Below, in pieces: positions 45,532 to 57,538 of a stretch of 64,000 nt of DNA (its first letter is position 1; each line of letters begins with the position of its first letter). The stretch spans positions 7,374,481 through 7,438,480 of the forward strand of contig NC_033622.1 of the NCBI RefSeq assembly GCF_001540865.1. Direction: 5' to 3'. A program made the translations under genes and the position numbers. The DNA is from Ananas comosus. Its lineage: Eukaryota > Streptophyta > Magnoliopsida > Poales > Bromeliaceae. Below the pieces are notes generated by a model. It did not search any database, had not been told where the DNA came from, and saw only the letters and a list, made by a program, of their open reading frames with translations.

Positions 45532-46715
45532 GATTCGTTCCAAATTTACACTCTCGGGGCATAATAGAACAATATAATTAGATTTTACTCTTTGTTCGAA
45601 GAACGAGAAAAAGCACTCGTTGCAAATTTATACTGTTAGGGCGCAACAGAGTAGTCTATTGTTGTTCCGGTTTTGGTTCTTGTGAATGTTGACATCGATT
45701 CGTTCCAAATTTACACTCTCGGGGCATAATAGAATAATATAAAAAGGCTTTACTCTTTGTTCGATTGAATGCGAAAAAGCACTCATTGCAAATTTATACT
45801 GTTAGGGCGCAACAACGTAGTCTATTGTTGTTCCGGTTTTGGTTCTTGTTATGGTTGACATCGAGTCGTTCGAAATTTACACTCTCGGGGCATAATAGAA
45901 CAATATAATTATGTTTTACTCTTTATTCGATAGAATGCGAAAAAGTACTCGTTGCAAAGTTATACTGTTAGGGCGCAACTCAGTAGTCAATTGTTGTTCC
46001 GGTTTTGGTTCTTGTGAATGTTCACATCGATTCGTTCCAAATTTACACTCTCGGGGCATAATAGAATAATATAAATAGCTTTTATACTTTGTTCGATTGA
46101 ATGAGAAAAAGTACTCGTTGCAAAGTTATATTGTTAGGGCGCAACTTAGTTGTCTAATGTTGTTCCGGTTTTGGCTCTTGCGAACGTTGACATCGATTAG
46201 TTCCAAATTTACTCTCTCGGGGTATAATAGAACAATATAATTAGGTTTTACTTTTTGTTCGATAGAATGCGAAAAAGCACTCGTTGCAAATTTATACTGT
46301 GAGGGCGCAACTGAGTAGTCTAATGTTGTTCCGGTATTGGCTCTTGCGAACGTTGACATCGATTAGTTGCAAATTTACTCTCTCGGGGTATAATAGAACA
46401 ATATAATTAGGTTTTACTCATTATTCGATAGAATGCGAAAAAGTACTCGTTGCAAAGTTACTATTAGGGCGCAACTGAGTTGTCTAATGTTTCTCCGGTT
46501 TTGGCTCTTGTGAACGTTGACATCGATTCGTTCCAAATTTACTCTCTCGGGGTATAATAGAACAATATAATTAGGTTTTACTTTTTGTTCGATAGAATGC
46601 GAAAAAGCACTCGTTGCAAATTTGTACTGTTAGGGCGCAACAGAGTAGTCTATTGTTGTTCCGGTTTTGGTTCTTGTGAATGTTGACATCGATTCGTTCC
46701 AAATTTACACTCTCG
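45532..46715. repeat. 166-bp satellite array, about seven monomers
   Basis: The GATTCGTTCC landmark occurs at 45536, 45701, 45867, 46033, 46199, 46365, 46529 and 46695, giving periods of 165, 166, 166, 166, 166, 164 and 166. Monomers share the phrases CTCGGGGCATAATAGAA, GCACTCGTTGCAAA and GTTCCGGTTTTGG and are about 90% alike by eye. Length is near one nucleosome repeat, as for many centromeric or pericentromeric satellites. Confidence 0.95.
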
Positions 46716-47839
46716 TACGGTCTCACTGGTCATGCACGATGCCCTTGCTGTGGTCCTCTCTCAGCAGCCCTGTACCTACCACTGGAAATAGAGTGGGGTG
46801 AGAACTATCTTCCATAGTTCCCAATGGGCTCGGCCGCCAACTCTGTCGATATCCCCACTAGGTCCAAGTGGGCACAAGCAACAACAGATAGATAGATAGA
46901 TGGATAGATATTTGAAAGCTGTAAATGCAATAGTAGGAAAACTAAGCTACTATGCCTATAATCATATGCAGTGAATGCATGCATCATATCGTAAAGATTT
47001 ACTATCATGCTAACAAATTCGATCCATATTCGAATGATAATGTTCAATGACATTGTTTACTGTTCCTTTTTACTCAATCTGTGGCGAAGCCCTTGGGTTC
47101 ACCAATAACTCACCTTTCAATCCCAAAATGGGGAGGGAGCTCCAAGTGCACCCAAGCCCAGGACCGTCTGCGGACCTCCATGTGGTCCGGACTTCCAAGT
47201 GGTCCTAGTTGCACGATACTCCGGAGTACTCGACGACAATCCCCTCCATGTAGGGATATGGATGGCTATACCACCCCAAAAGCAGACTGTGAGCTAGATC
47301 TATCCCCTCCAAGTGAGGATACCCTACAACTAGGGTCAACAACCCAATCGAATCCTCTCCAAGTGAGGATGCCCTACAGTTAGGGTCAATGTCTCAATAA
47401 CTCATCGACAACCTCTCCATGCGAGGGTACTTAGGTTTACTAAGTTCTTTATCCACAAGGCATTTTCTAAGGGATTCACCTATCCCTAGGTTCTCAAACC
47501 TCTAGTGTCATTTACACTACATTAATGCCACTCGTTATTCTTTAACAATAGGATGCCACTCGTTTGTTCTTTAACATTTAACACTACTTTCTATGTCATC
47601 AACACCCCCATCGGGTTCATCTCTTTTCTTTCGCATTATAGGATCCACGTTCCGACCCAATCCTCACCTATCTAAGTTACCAAGCGTTCCAAGTACATTA
47701 GGTTATCAATTAGAAAGCATAAGAACTGGAGCTACTATGCAATCCTACAATGCAACATGTAAGAGATGAGATTAAATGCAATCTAAGATATAAAAAGGAG
47801 TTCGAAAGCTTCGGGATGGCACCCCCCACCTTTTACCGA
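46716..47839 (-). mobile_element. LTR fragment, family of 17118-19807 (minus strand)
   Basis: Matches 17560-18510 (two-hairpin module at 46790-46870, GATAGATAGATA run, ACTTTTTAC-type end). Abuts satellite at 46715/46716 without a visible terminus. Confidence 0.7.
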
Positions 47840-48803
47840 TGTAGAGGCTTTAGAAACTGTAATATACGAAAAATTTCGGATTGCGATGCTAACTTTGATT
47901 TGGAAGATTAAAGTGAAGTTTGAATTAGATGTGCATCATTTTAGAGTGTTTCTAGATGTGTGGGAATGATGTCTGGAGGTAATTGAGTATCCGGGCACAA
48001 ATCGGACGCGAAATGAACTTGAAAGGGGATTTTTGGATTTTGACGCTAACTTTGACCTACGCGACCAAAGTGGGGTATGAATATTAATTGTAGTACCTCC
48101 GGATTATTTTGGAAGTGCGAGGATAGTTAGTGGCAAATTCCGGAGATGCTTGGATGTAAAATATCGGATTTTTGATTGCGTTGTTAATTTTGATCAAATT
48201 GATCGAAGTGAGGCCAAAATGAAATTGATTTGTTTCCGAGCTTAATTAGTAGCTTGTGGAGGTGTATTAGTATATTTTGGAAGTGTTGGGATGGACTCGG
48301 AGTGAGCAAGACGTGCCAAAAGGGCTGTAATTGCTGCTGCTAGGCTGTTGGTTAGTGCACGGACTGATTTGCGAACCTGCAGGGACTGATTTGCGAACCT
48401 GCAGGGACTGTTTTGCAAACTGCTGGACTGCAATGCAGTTTCAGCCTTGTTAGGGATTAGTTGGCAATTAGTTGATCTTATCACTTCAGCCAGCAGCCCC
48501 CAGCCCTGTCTACGTGTTGGACTTCCTCCCTCTCCTTCTTTTCTTATCTCTATCTCCTCTTTTATCTCTCTAGAACCTGGTTGAAGCCTTGTGAGAGAGA
48601 GAGCTTGTGGAGTGGAAATTTTTGTTGATAGAGCTAAGAAGAGAAACTGTGGAGCTGACAAGAAGCTTGTGGAGCTGAAGAAACCCTTGGGGAAACTCCA
48701 AATCCAAGTAGAGTTGATGCTTAATTCCTGGTTGAGTTGGCAGCTTGGAAGAGCTTGTGGGCTGAGGAAGAAATCTGAGCCAAGCAAGAAATTTCTGCTG
48801 ATT
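47840..48803 (+). mobile_element. LTR-like segment (+) with degenerate internal repeats
   Basis: Begins TGTAGAGGC; three degenerate units of about 120-160 bp share TTTTGGATTTTGACGCTAAC-like and GACCAAAGTG phrases (47875, 48040, 48165). A duplicated GGGACTGATTTGCGAACCTGC lies at 48360-48405. GA/CT-rich leader-like sequence at 48525-48605. Ends where the next LTR starts. Confidence 0.45.
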
Positions 48804-49499
48804 TGTAAGGACTGAGATTTTTACAGTGCAACTAAACTCTCTGTTGATGATGTTTATGTGTGTAATTTAATTACATAAGCACTCGTCAAGTTTCAGGAGA
48901 AAATGAGCTAGAATGGAGAAGTTACGGGATTATTAGTTTCACTTAAGTGAATAGTAACTCCGGTTTTCCGGAGAAGCCACGGAGTAGAGTTGGCTTTCGG
49001 CGCGTATCGGACTCCGTTCATAGCGATCCAATAGCTCGTTTTGAACGGTTCAGCTATTCTGGAACCAATGGCACTGACGGATTTTAGATCTGATGCACGA
49101 TTTTTGAGAAAATCTGGAAATACATGTTTCTTATGTAATTGTGCATCATTTTGGCCTTTTGGAGAGAGAATGGATTTCGTCGTGAATCGGAGATCAAATC
49201 TGATGAAACGAAATGCTAGATTCGATGCCTCGACGTGCTGAATGCGTTGGCGTGATCCGATCGAAAATCCGATAGACGGATCTTTGGGAATTGCAATAAG
49301 TTGGCTAAGGGGTCGAGAGTGGAAAATTGGGAAATTCACAAAAGTCGTAATATTTTATGTACCGAATCGCGCGAGATCGATTGTGGAGGTGCAAAAGCGC
49401 GAGAGTTACCCATTGTGAGGGACTAGGGTTGAAATTTGTAGTTCAGGTGGACTTTTGTGCAATTTGCACATTGCATACAATGTGCATCTAGGGTTCTTT

Positions 49500-50480
49500 T
49501 GCAAGGAACCCTAGATCTAGCCGACCTAGTTCCCCAACCGTGCCCTAGATAGCCCCAGTAGGTCCCTGCCCTACCTGTGCTCGTGCCCAAACCTCCGGCG
49601 AGCAACTCCGACCGCCGGAAAACTCATGGTCATCTTCCTCTCCTACCCTCTCGGCCACCCTCTCCTCCTTTCTGCCGAAGTTGCTAGGGAAGCGACCACT
49701 GACCCTCTTGGAAGCTTCCTGGGAAGATATCTCCCTCTCCGGCGCCGGCACCGGCCATCCCCGCCGTCCTCGCGCGCCGCCGGCGCCGCCTAAGCAAGCC
49801 GCGGGCAACCCAGACGAGCTCGGCCCGCCGCCTAAGCAAGCCGCGGGCAACCCAGACGAGCTCGGCCCGAGCAGACCTTAGCTCGAGGCTTGCGAGCCGT
49901 AGCAGCCCTAGCTCGGCCGCCCTGCCTCATCTAGCCTTCGGTGTGATCTGCGCGCCATCGCCGCCGCTCCCGACGCCGCCGGCCGCCGCCCCTGCTCTCT
50001 GCGGCCGCCCAGACCGAGTGCGGGTCGAGCCGGGGCTAGCTCTGCCTCCGCACGACGCCGCCGTTCCTGGCCGGCCGAGTCGCCCTTACTCCACCTCCAG
50101 CAACGTGCTGCCGTCGCCCCGACCCTCCTCCGGTTGCCGCCGTGGCCGCCGCTGCCCTAGGAGGCGAGGTGAACCCGCGCGGGCTGGGGTTGTTCGAGCG
50201 CCGCCATCGCCGCCTTCCGCCGCCGGCCAGCGGGATCGCCGGCTCCGCCTGGCCGGCCGCACCCGTCCACCGCCGGCTAACCCGCCGCCGGAGCTCCCTA
50301 TCAACCGTGGTGAGCCCATGCTCTCCTCGGGTTGTGTGACTAGGGCATCTTTGCCCGACGTCGTCGCCGCCTCCCGTCGCCTGTTGACGCGAGCCCCGGC
50401 CTCCTCTGACCTGGAGCACCTTACCCTGGCCGGCCTGCCCGCCGTCCGGCCGCCGCCGGCCACCCCGAGCCCTGCCTAGC
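49500..50480 (+). other. GC-rich core of the LTR with Pro/Arg/Ala-rich open frames
   Basis: Very CG-rich against an AT-rich background. Open frames run on both strands (49943-50479 plus, 50036-50512 minus); compositions are Pro/Arg/Ala/Gly-rich with no domain I recognise. A 42-bp tandem duplication sits at 49785-49868. It may be a captured gene leader or exon; it may equally be CpG-rich LTR sequence. Confidence 0.45.
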
Positions 50481-52127
50481 TTCGGTAAGCTTGTATTGCA
50501 ATTATTCTGCACCTTGTCTTGGGGTTTCGGTCATTGTTCCGGTGAACCGAGGCCACCCCGAGTCCTCTGAAGGTGAGCACGATGATCCTGGTTCAGTGCT
50601 GATCATCGTGGCCAACTACATTGGAGTCTGAGAGCTTCTGATTTGCGAGATAAGCATGTTCTTCATGCTGTGCGCGCTGTTCGCAGATTTTCGCGTCACT
50701 CTCGCGCTCTCCGCTGTGGCCGATATTGCTCCGAAAGGTGAGCACGGCCTCCGGCACGTCGAAACCTGTCAGTGGGTATTTTGACTCGGCTGATTGATCT
50801 CTGGTTTGCATAAACGGACCATAAAAGCGCCGAAATCGCATGAAATAATGCGATTTCGGGTATTTGGAAGGGCTTTTATGCAACTTTGTCCGTCGTGGCT
50901 GCTGTTGGCATCAAGTATGGGTTGAGGATAACCTCCGGACTAATTGTCCAAGGCCCCGGACCTTTGCGAAGACCGGAAATGCATTTCCGGAGCGTTTTTC
51001 GGCGAAATCCGCCGATAGAACGCGTTTTCGATTCGGAATTCTTCCGACGGTACTTGGGGATCATTTGTTTCATCGCTGAGCCTTGTTGGCTGGTCACCCG
51101 CATCGTTTCGTGGGTTTGGAAACGACGGGTGAGCGACGGTGAAGTTCCGGTGCGGTTTTCGGGACTTTCGGTTTGTTCGGTAATCGGTTTTGGGAAATCG
51201 ATTCTCGTGGGTTAATTTATGGGGTTATGCTTTTAGGGTTTCTTAGTTGTGGGTTAGACACTAACCCAGTGGACCCCCCTTAGGTCCTGTTGACGTTCTT
51301 TTGCAGTCAGGAGACAGGCGCGGCAGTTGTACAGGTGGGTACTTCGATCCGACGTTGGTACAGTGGTGCACGCTCGGTGACGTTTCCTTTACCCTTGTTG
51401 TTTATATCTTTTACCATATATATATGTTGAGCCTTGCACCCATGCTGTTTCCTTATTACTCTCTACTTAGTTGTTGCCAGGTATAGTATCATGTGTAGGA
51501 GTAGAGTAGACTTTATCTGTATATGATATTTATGATTTGGTTGGTCTGATCTCCTATGTGATCTCCATGACCTGGTTGGTCGACGTTGCATCTCCTACAC
51601 TTGTGACCTGGTTGGTGGTTTCTTGTACCTCGTATCAGTAACCTGGTTGGTCGGTCCTTTGACTTCTGTTGTCCGATTACTGTTGAGGTCGGTGTACCCT
51701 GAGGGGTCGGATTGTCGGCTAGTGGCCGACGGTAGTTCTAGATTATATACTTGTGACCTGGTTGGTCGTTTTGGTTACATGATGACCCATGCGGTCGATG
51801 GTTCCATGTTGATATTATGCTTAGGAGTAGAGTCGACTTATCTGTTCACTATATCTGTGATTTGGTTGGGCAGTTCCCCTATTTTGATATCTATGACCTA
51901 TTCGGTTGAGTTGTTACAGTTCTATCTTGACATACGTAGCCGACTAGTTGTTGATGGCATATACGGTCGGTGTGCCCTGAGGGGCTGGATTGTCGGCTAG
52001 TTGCCGATGGAAGATCTTTGAGCATACTACATTGATCGCCACTGCAGGTATGCATTTCATGAACACCAGCGGTCTGATCCACCGCAAGAGGGTGTTCTTT
52101 TCTGGAAAAGTGGTTGGATTGCCAACC

Positions 52128-52238
52128 CGTGAGCCCAGGGGCTTTATTGCGAGGGTATATGCTTCTGACCCAGGGGCTTCATTGCGAGGGTCAGGTACTA
52201 TGCTTCTGACCCAGGGGCTTCATTGCGAGGGTCAGGAA
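52128..52238 (+). repeat. 41-bp tandem repeat, about 2.7 units, with hairpins
   Basis: Units at 52161 and 52202 plus a partial one before. Each has CTGACCC (52165-52171) pairing with GGGTCAG (52188-52194). The inverse occurs at 42560-42622. Confidence 0.8.
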
Positions 52239-53266
52239 CAGGTTGAGCAGTGTGGCATGGGCCTGAGGTCTTCGGACCAATAGGGCAACGAGATTGGGTA
52301 CTTTTGAGATTATCGTCAGTTGACGCATATGTCTATAGTAGCAGTCGTGCATGCATATTTACAGTTCTTACTTTATAGTTGTCATGCTACTATAGTAGAT
52401 ATTCATGTATGCTTTCGGTTCCAGTTACAGTAGCGGTAGCCGTTGTTCAGTCTAGTTCTTACTTTCTGTCAGTTTATTGCTACTGTATTTAGTATATCTG
52501 CTCATTACTTTATACATCTCTTTCGCTTACTATTGTTCCTACTGTATTTCCACTGACCCGTGTTGTTGTATAGCTCTTCCTGATCCGGTGAGTACTCCTC
52601 GCCTTCTTCGGCTTGCGGTACCCACTGGGAGGGGAGACATGTTTACATGTTCTCACCTCCCCCACCATTTTTTCAGGTATCGCAGGCGGTGTGTATTGGG
52701 ACGAGACGCGAGATACGTATGTAGCGGTCGATAGATCTTCCGACCCAGGTTGTTCGGTTTAGTTTCTACCCTTACTATTCTGTTGTTATAGCATAGATAG
52801 CTTGTATGGTTCAGCATTTATTTACATTTGAAAATGTGGATTTTCATGAATGTAATAAAAGAATTTCTGGATTTGGTAAACTAAAATGTTTTCTACCCCT
52901 CGTGGTAGCGTTTCTAAAGAATAAAGGTTTCCGTGTAGGAAACAGTTTTCAAAAGGATTTTTCGTGGATTTCTGTTTAAACATTGAATGTACAACTGTGA
53001 TGTGAATGGTGAATGTATGAATGTATAGTTATCTTTATACTCATCTAGTTGTGGTTGTATCCTGGTTGTACTCTTGTACTTGTGCGACGCCGTGCAAATA
53101 CAGGGGAGACTCTGTCCGTGTGAACAGTGGATCTCCTGTATTTGTGGCGGATCTGGCATACTCTAGGGTCAGATATATATATATATATATATAAAAAAAA
53201 AAAAAATTCAGACGCTTTTCCGCTATCTTTTAAACTGAAAGGGACCCCGGGGCGTGACAGATTAAA

Positions 53267-54902
53267 GGTCTCAAAGAATACTACCATTATATTCAACAAA
53301 TTTTACCACTTTTTTGAGAAGGGCAGACTCATCACTCCAATATAGAACAGTTTACCCATCAATTGATGCTGCAGTTCTCGCAGCTTTTCCTGTATCACAT
53401 TGCCCGCTTCTTCCTACGTAAAGATAGGACGACACTGCTGCAATGTCTCCATTTCTTTGTACATATATGAATGTTCCTCGTCTGTTATCTATGACGGAAG
53501 AGTCAATTACTTACTGGATTGAAAGATCAATCATCTGCCTTGTTTTTATTTAGTGCATCCCTTTATAGAAACTATTTAAAAAACCTAAATAATCGACATG
53601 ACTAAATAAATATAATAAATTTACTAAAAATGTCTTTCTTAAGTTATAAAAAAGTTAAACACTATTATACTAGTTGAATAAATAAAATGTTTGCAATGTA
53701 ATAATGTTTGTAATATAATGTTTGGGAGAAGAATCGATATGCTGTGCCCCATGAATTTTTTTGATCCAGTAATCACCTTCGTCTGTGTCGGTACCGTATC
53801 CGACAACTAGAACGTCATGATCTGGTTCCTCTGGGGCATAGGCGTCAAAAATACCACCATCATATTCGGCAAATTTTGCGTTACAAGCAAAGCTGCAGGA
53901 AACAGGTCCTTTTGTCACTTTCTCGAGAAGGACAGCCTCATCACTCCAATATAAAATAGTGAACCTGTCAATTGATGCTGCGGTACTCGCAGCTCTTCTT
54001 GTATCACATTGTCCGCGTCTTCTACGTAAAGATAGAACGACGCTGCTGCAATTCCTCTATTTCTTTGTACGTATCTGAATGCTCCTCGTCTGTCATCTGT
54101 GATGGAGCAGTCAATTACTTGCTGGATTGAAAGATTAATCATCTGCTTTGTTCTGATCTAGTGCATCCCTTCATAGAAACTCTTTCAAAACTTAAATAAT
54201 CGACATGACTAAATAAATATAATAAATTTACTAAAAATTTTCTTTCTTTATAATAATGTTTATAATATAATATTTGGGAGGAGAATGGATATGCTGTGCC
54301 CCATAAATTTTTAATGATCCAGTAATCACCTTCGTCTATGTTGGTACCATATCCGACAACAAGAACGACATGTTCTGGTTCATCTGGGACATAGGACTCA
54401 AAGAATACCACCATCAGATTCGGCAAATTTTGCGGTATAAGCAAAGCTGCTGGAAATAGGTCATTTTGCCACTTTCTCGAGAAGGGCAGACTCGTCACTC
54501 CAATTTAGAACAGTGTACCTGTCAATTAATGTTGCGGTCCTTATAGCCCTTTCTGTATCACTTTGCCCGTATCTTCCTACGTAAAGATAGGATGACGCTA
54601 CTGCAATGCCTTGATTCTTTGTACATTTCTGAATGCTCCTGGCTTGTCATATGTGGCGAAGCAGTCAATTACTTGCTTGATTGAAAGATCGATTATCCGT
54701 GGTGCCTCCCTTAATAGAAACTCTTTCAAAACATAAAAAATAAACATCACTAGATAAATACAATAAATTTACTAAAAATATCTTTCTTAAGTTATAAGAA
54801 AGTTAAACACTATTATACTAGTTGAATTAATAAAATATTTGTATTATAATAATATTTGTAATATAACGTTTACGGGGAGAATGAATGCGATGTGCCCCAT
54901 GA
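53267..54902 (-). pseudogene. Array of partial papain-like cysteine protease units
   Basis: Three tandem units and the start of a fourth, all reading on the minus strand, spaced about 0.6 kb. Each full unit runs from an INLSIQQVIDC-type segment (the LSEQELVDC region of papain) through YVQRNRGIAAAS and YLYVG-like sequence to LVVGYGTDTDEGDYWI. The active-site His is present in DHDVLVVGYG (53800 region) and [10 protein letters not shown] (54370 region); KNLWG retains Asn in the latter, while the former has KKIHGA. The catalytic Cys region and the propeptide are absent from every unit, and frameshifts and stops break all. Unit 1 (53267-53560) lacks the His/Asn part. The array ends at a single N (54903). 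Confidence 0.85.
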
Positions 54903-54903
54903 N

Positions 54904-57538
54904 GAAAGGAAGTTATATGGATTTCTTGCTGCTGACAGCTTGAGGAAATTGAGATAGCAACCTTGAGACTTGCAATTTAAGTTCTTCTTGATGTGGAACT
55001 GGAAAGAGACCATGTGGAGCTAAAGAAGGAAGCTTTTGGAGAGCTTCAAATTCAGATTTGAGCTTTTGGATTGATGGGCTGCTCAGTTGGGGCTGTTGCT
55101 GCAGAAGAATTAAAGTGAAGTGCTGTTGGTGTTGCTGAAATTCAGGAGTGAGCCATTTGATGCAGTGAGCAAGCTAGTTCAGCATCTAATTGACGTAAGT
55201 TGATTCTAATAATCAATATTAATCAAGTTAATTGATTGGAACTAAGTGGTAACCTGAGGGGAGCTGCTGCCATAGAAGAGAAGTGGGATTTGTTGAAGCT
55301 GCCTAGCAGGAAGTTGATTGTTGGAGCTGAAGGAATGTTGAGCTGAGCGCAACTTAAGGGATTTTCGAATTCAGGTATGGATGAAGTCTAATTCCTGAAT
55401 AAAAGTGTGTTTAATTGTTGTATAAAGAGGTCTAGTAATTACGTGCTGCAGAAATGAGACCTAAAAAGAGTTTAGTTGCTGAAATTTCAGATTTGGAGCT
55501 GAAATGGCAATCTTGGTGGAACTTGGTGGATTAGTAAAGCAGTCACCCTTTGGTAAAGCTTTTAACTAAGTTAAATTCAGTTATTAAGTAAATAACTTGG
55601 AGTTAATCACATCTGGACTGATTTACATAAAGGAAATTGCTACGAGAAGTAGAATAGTTGAACTTCAAGTTGACGGAAGCTACCAAATTGGAAACTCAGC
55701 ATGTGGCCTTAGTTATAGGAGCTGAATTAAAACTTGATTGAGTTTTAATCTTAAATAAGATTAATGTGAACTCTTAGATCAGCGTAAATTATTCTAAGGA
55801 AAGTACAAATATTAGAACTAATTGTTCTATGCTTATAGTGACTACACAATGGAAGTATTAGTGCTGAAATTTCAGAACTATGTAGAATTCTGCATGGTGC
55901 AGAATTCATATGAGTTGAAAATAGGCCGATTGAACTATGAATTGAGATAAATTTAATTAAATCCTGATTAAGGTTGAGTTACAGTTAGAATTGCTGCTGT
56001 AGTGCGTAGATTTCAGCGATGAAATCTGTTAATTAGGAAGTTTGAAAGTGGACCGTGAGGCACAAATGCTGAAATTCAGCAAAAGCTGAATTTCAGCATT
56101 GAAGTTGAGTGGCATTGAGAAGCTCTTAGTTGAAATGCAAGTTTTGATAGAATGTGAGAATAACTCCAGTTTAACCCCTTTTATTCCTTTATAGATTAAA
56201 GTTAAACTTGCTCGAAAGTCTAAATTGATGTTCCGACAGGTCGACGGCGCGCTAATTACGTTAGAAGCCAATTCGGCTCTAGTTGCATTGGGTCGCGTGA
56301 TATTGCTGTTAGCGCACTTCGAGACGTGGATCTTAATTGTTGACACCACTACAAGTGGGTGGTGCTATCCGAAGTCTTTGAATCACCTTTTATGTCTATA
56401 ATAATTCATTGAGTATATTTATATTTGTAGTCATGCATTATAGGGTATTTGGCATTGTGCAAGTGAAAGTGTGAATTCCTATCAATAGTGAGAACATGTG
56501 AACATTAGAATGTGGACATAGAACCCTATGAATGTATGGACTATAACAATAGTGAACTTGGTGACATTCTAACTAGAGATTTGGTTAGCATCGAGAAATG
56601 AAATTGCAACTAGCATAAAGAGCTAGTTAGAGTTAAAGTGTGACATTGTCTGATGTTGAATCCTCTAAAGGAGGATCAGATCATACTCACATAGTCTGTT
56701 TTTAGCTTGGTGGTGGTCGCTCCCCCCAGGCAGTGCGCTCCGGAGTGGTCACTTGATGGGCTAAAGTATTTGCCCATAGACTAAAGTATTTGCCCATGGA
56801 CTAAAGTATCTGTCCAGCAGACGGTCCCGTCGGGAGGCAGCTTAGGGCCCGCCAGGGATTGAGTTGGTGAGTTGCAGTTAACCAAATGGTTAGCTAGATT
56901 GATTGGGCAGTGGTATATTACAATATGCATGCATATTTACAGTTTTCCTATATTGCTTTCTTTCAGCTTTGTACAGGCATTGTAGTAGTTACATGTTGTA
57001 GTTGGTTACTATCTGTTTACTTCTTTTGTCTACATATGCCTGAATAGACCTAGTGGGTGAGTCGGCGAGGTCGGCGGCCGAACCCACTGGGAACTTTTAG
57101 TAGTTCTCACACCACTAACATACAGGTTCCAGCGCGAGCGGTGTGACCGAGGATCGCGGCAAGAACCCAACAGCTTAGCTAGTGGACACCCGAGTGCTAG
57201 TGGCATACCATTTTGAGTTCATGTGAGATATTTTGATGTATAGAGACATGTAAATGAATGTATTAAAGAGCATGTATATAACTAAATGTTTCAGTTATTC
57301 AGTTCAGTTTAAAAGTTTTAAATGACAGTGAATTTCAATTATTGTTAGTTACTTTCACTTGTGCTTGTTGCTTGCCCTCGTGCAAGCCATGTATATTGAA
57401 ATGTCATCCTGGGAATTGTTTATTTCTTTATACATGTACTCCTTGTTGTTGAGCCTTGGGCGGACAGAGAAGGTTCTGTCCGTTCGGCATCTGTGTACGG
57501 GCCCGGATCGACTAAATTGGCCATAGCGGGACCTGACA
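54904..57538 (+). mobile_element. Ty3-type LTR (+), 5' end lost at a single-N join
   Basis: Ends GCGGGACCTGACA at 57538. It has a two-hairpin module at 57050-57115, the phrase GGATCGCGGCAAG after it as in other LTRs, and a variant of the shared block near 56710-56750 with a triplicated CTAAAGTATTTGCCCATGGA (56762-56810). The middle (55000-56000) is rich in GCTGAAATTTCAG-like phrases. The 5' end is replaced by the N at 54903. Confidence 0.65.

Larger units (their letters stand above)
48804..53259 (+). mobile_element. Large LTR (4.46 kb) with GC-rich core
   Basis: TGTAAGGACTGAG ... CCCCGGGGCGTGACA, followed by GATTAAA, the bases that also follow the LTR end at 62755, so this looks like a 5' LTR whose internal region was lost a few bases in. 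It has a two-hairpin module at 52570-52665, the 41-bp hairpin repeat, a GACCTGGTTGGTCG motif repeated about six times at 51533-51900 and a short (TA)n at 53168. No matching 5-bp duplication. Confidence 0.7.

Noticed and set aside
49943..50512. 178-aa Pro/Arg-rich plus-strand frame and 158-aa minus-strand frame
   Set aside because: Same reason: GC-rich LTR core, both strands open, no recognisable motif. Kept only as a composition feature.
48799..53264. Target duplication for the 4.46-kb LTR (TGATT against GATTA)
   Set aside because: The 5-mers differ, and the right-hand GATTAAA is the sequence normally found inside the element after the LTR, so it is not a duplication.
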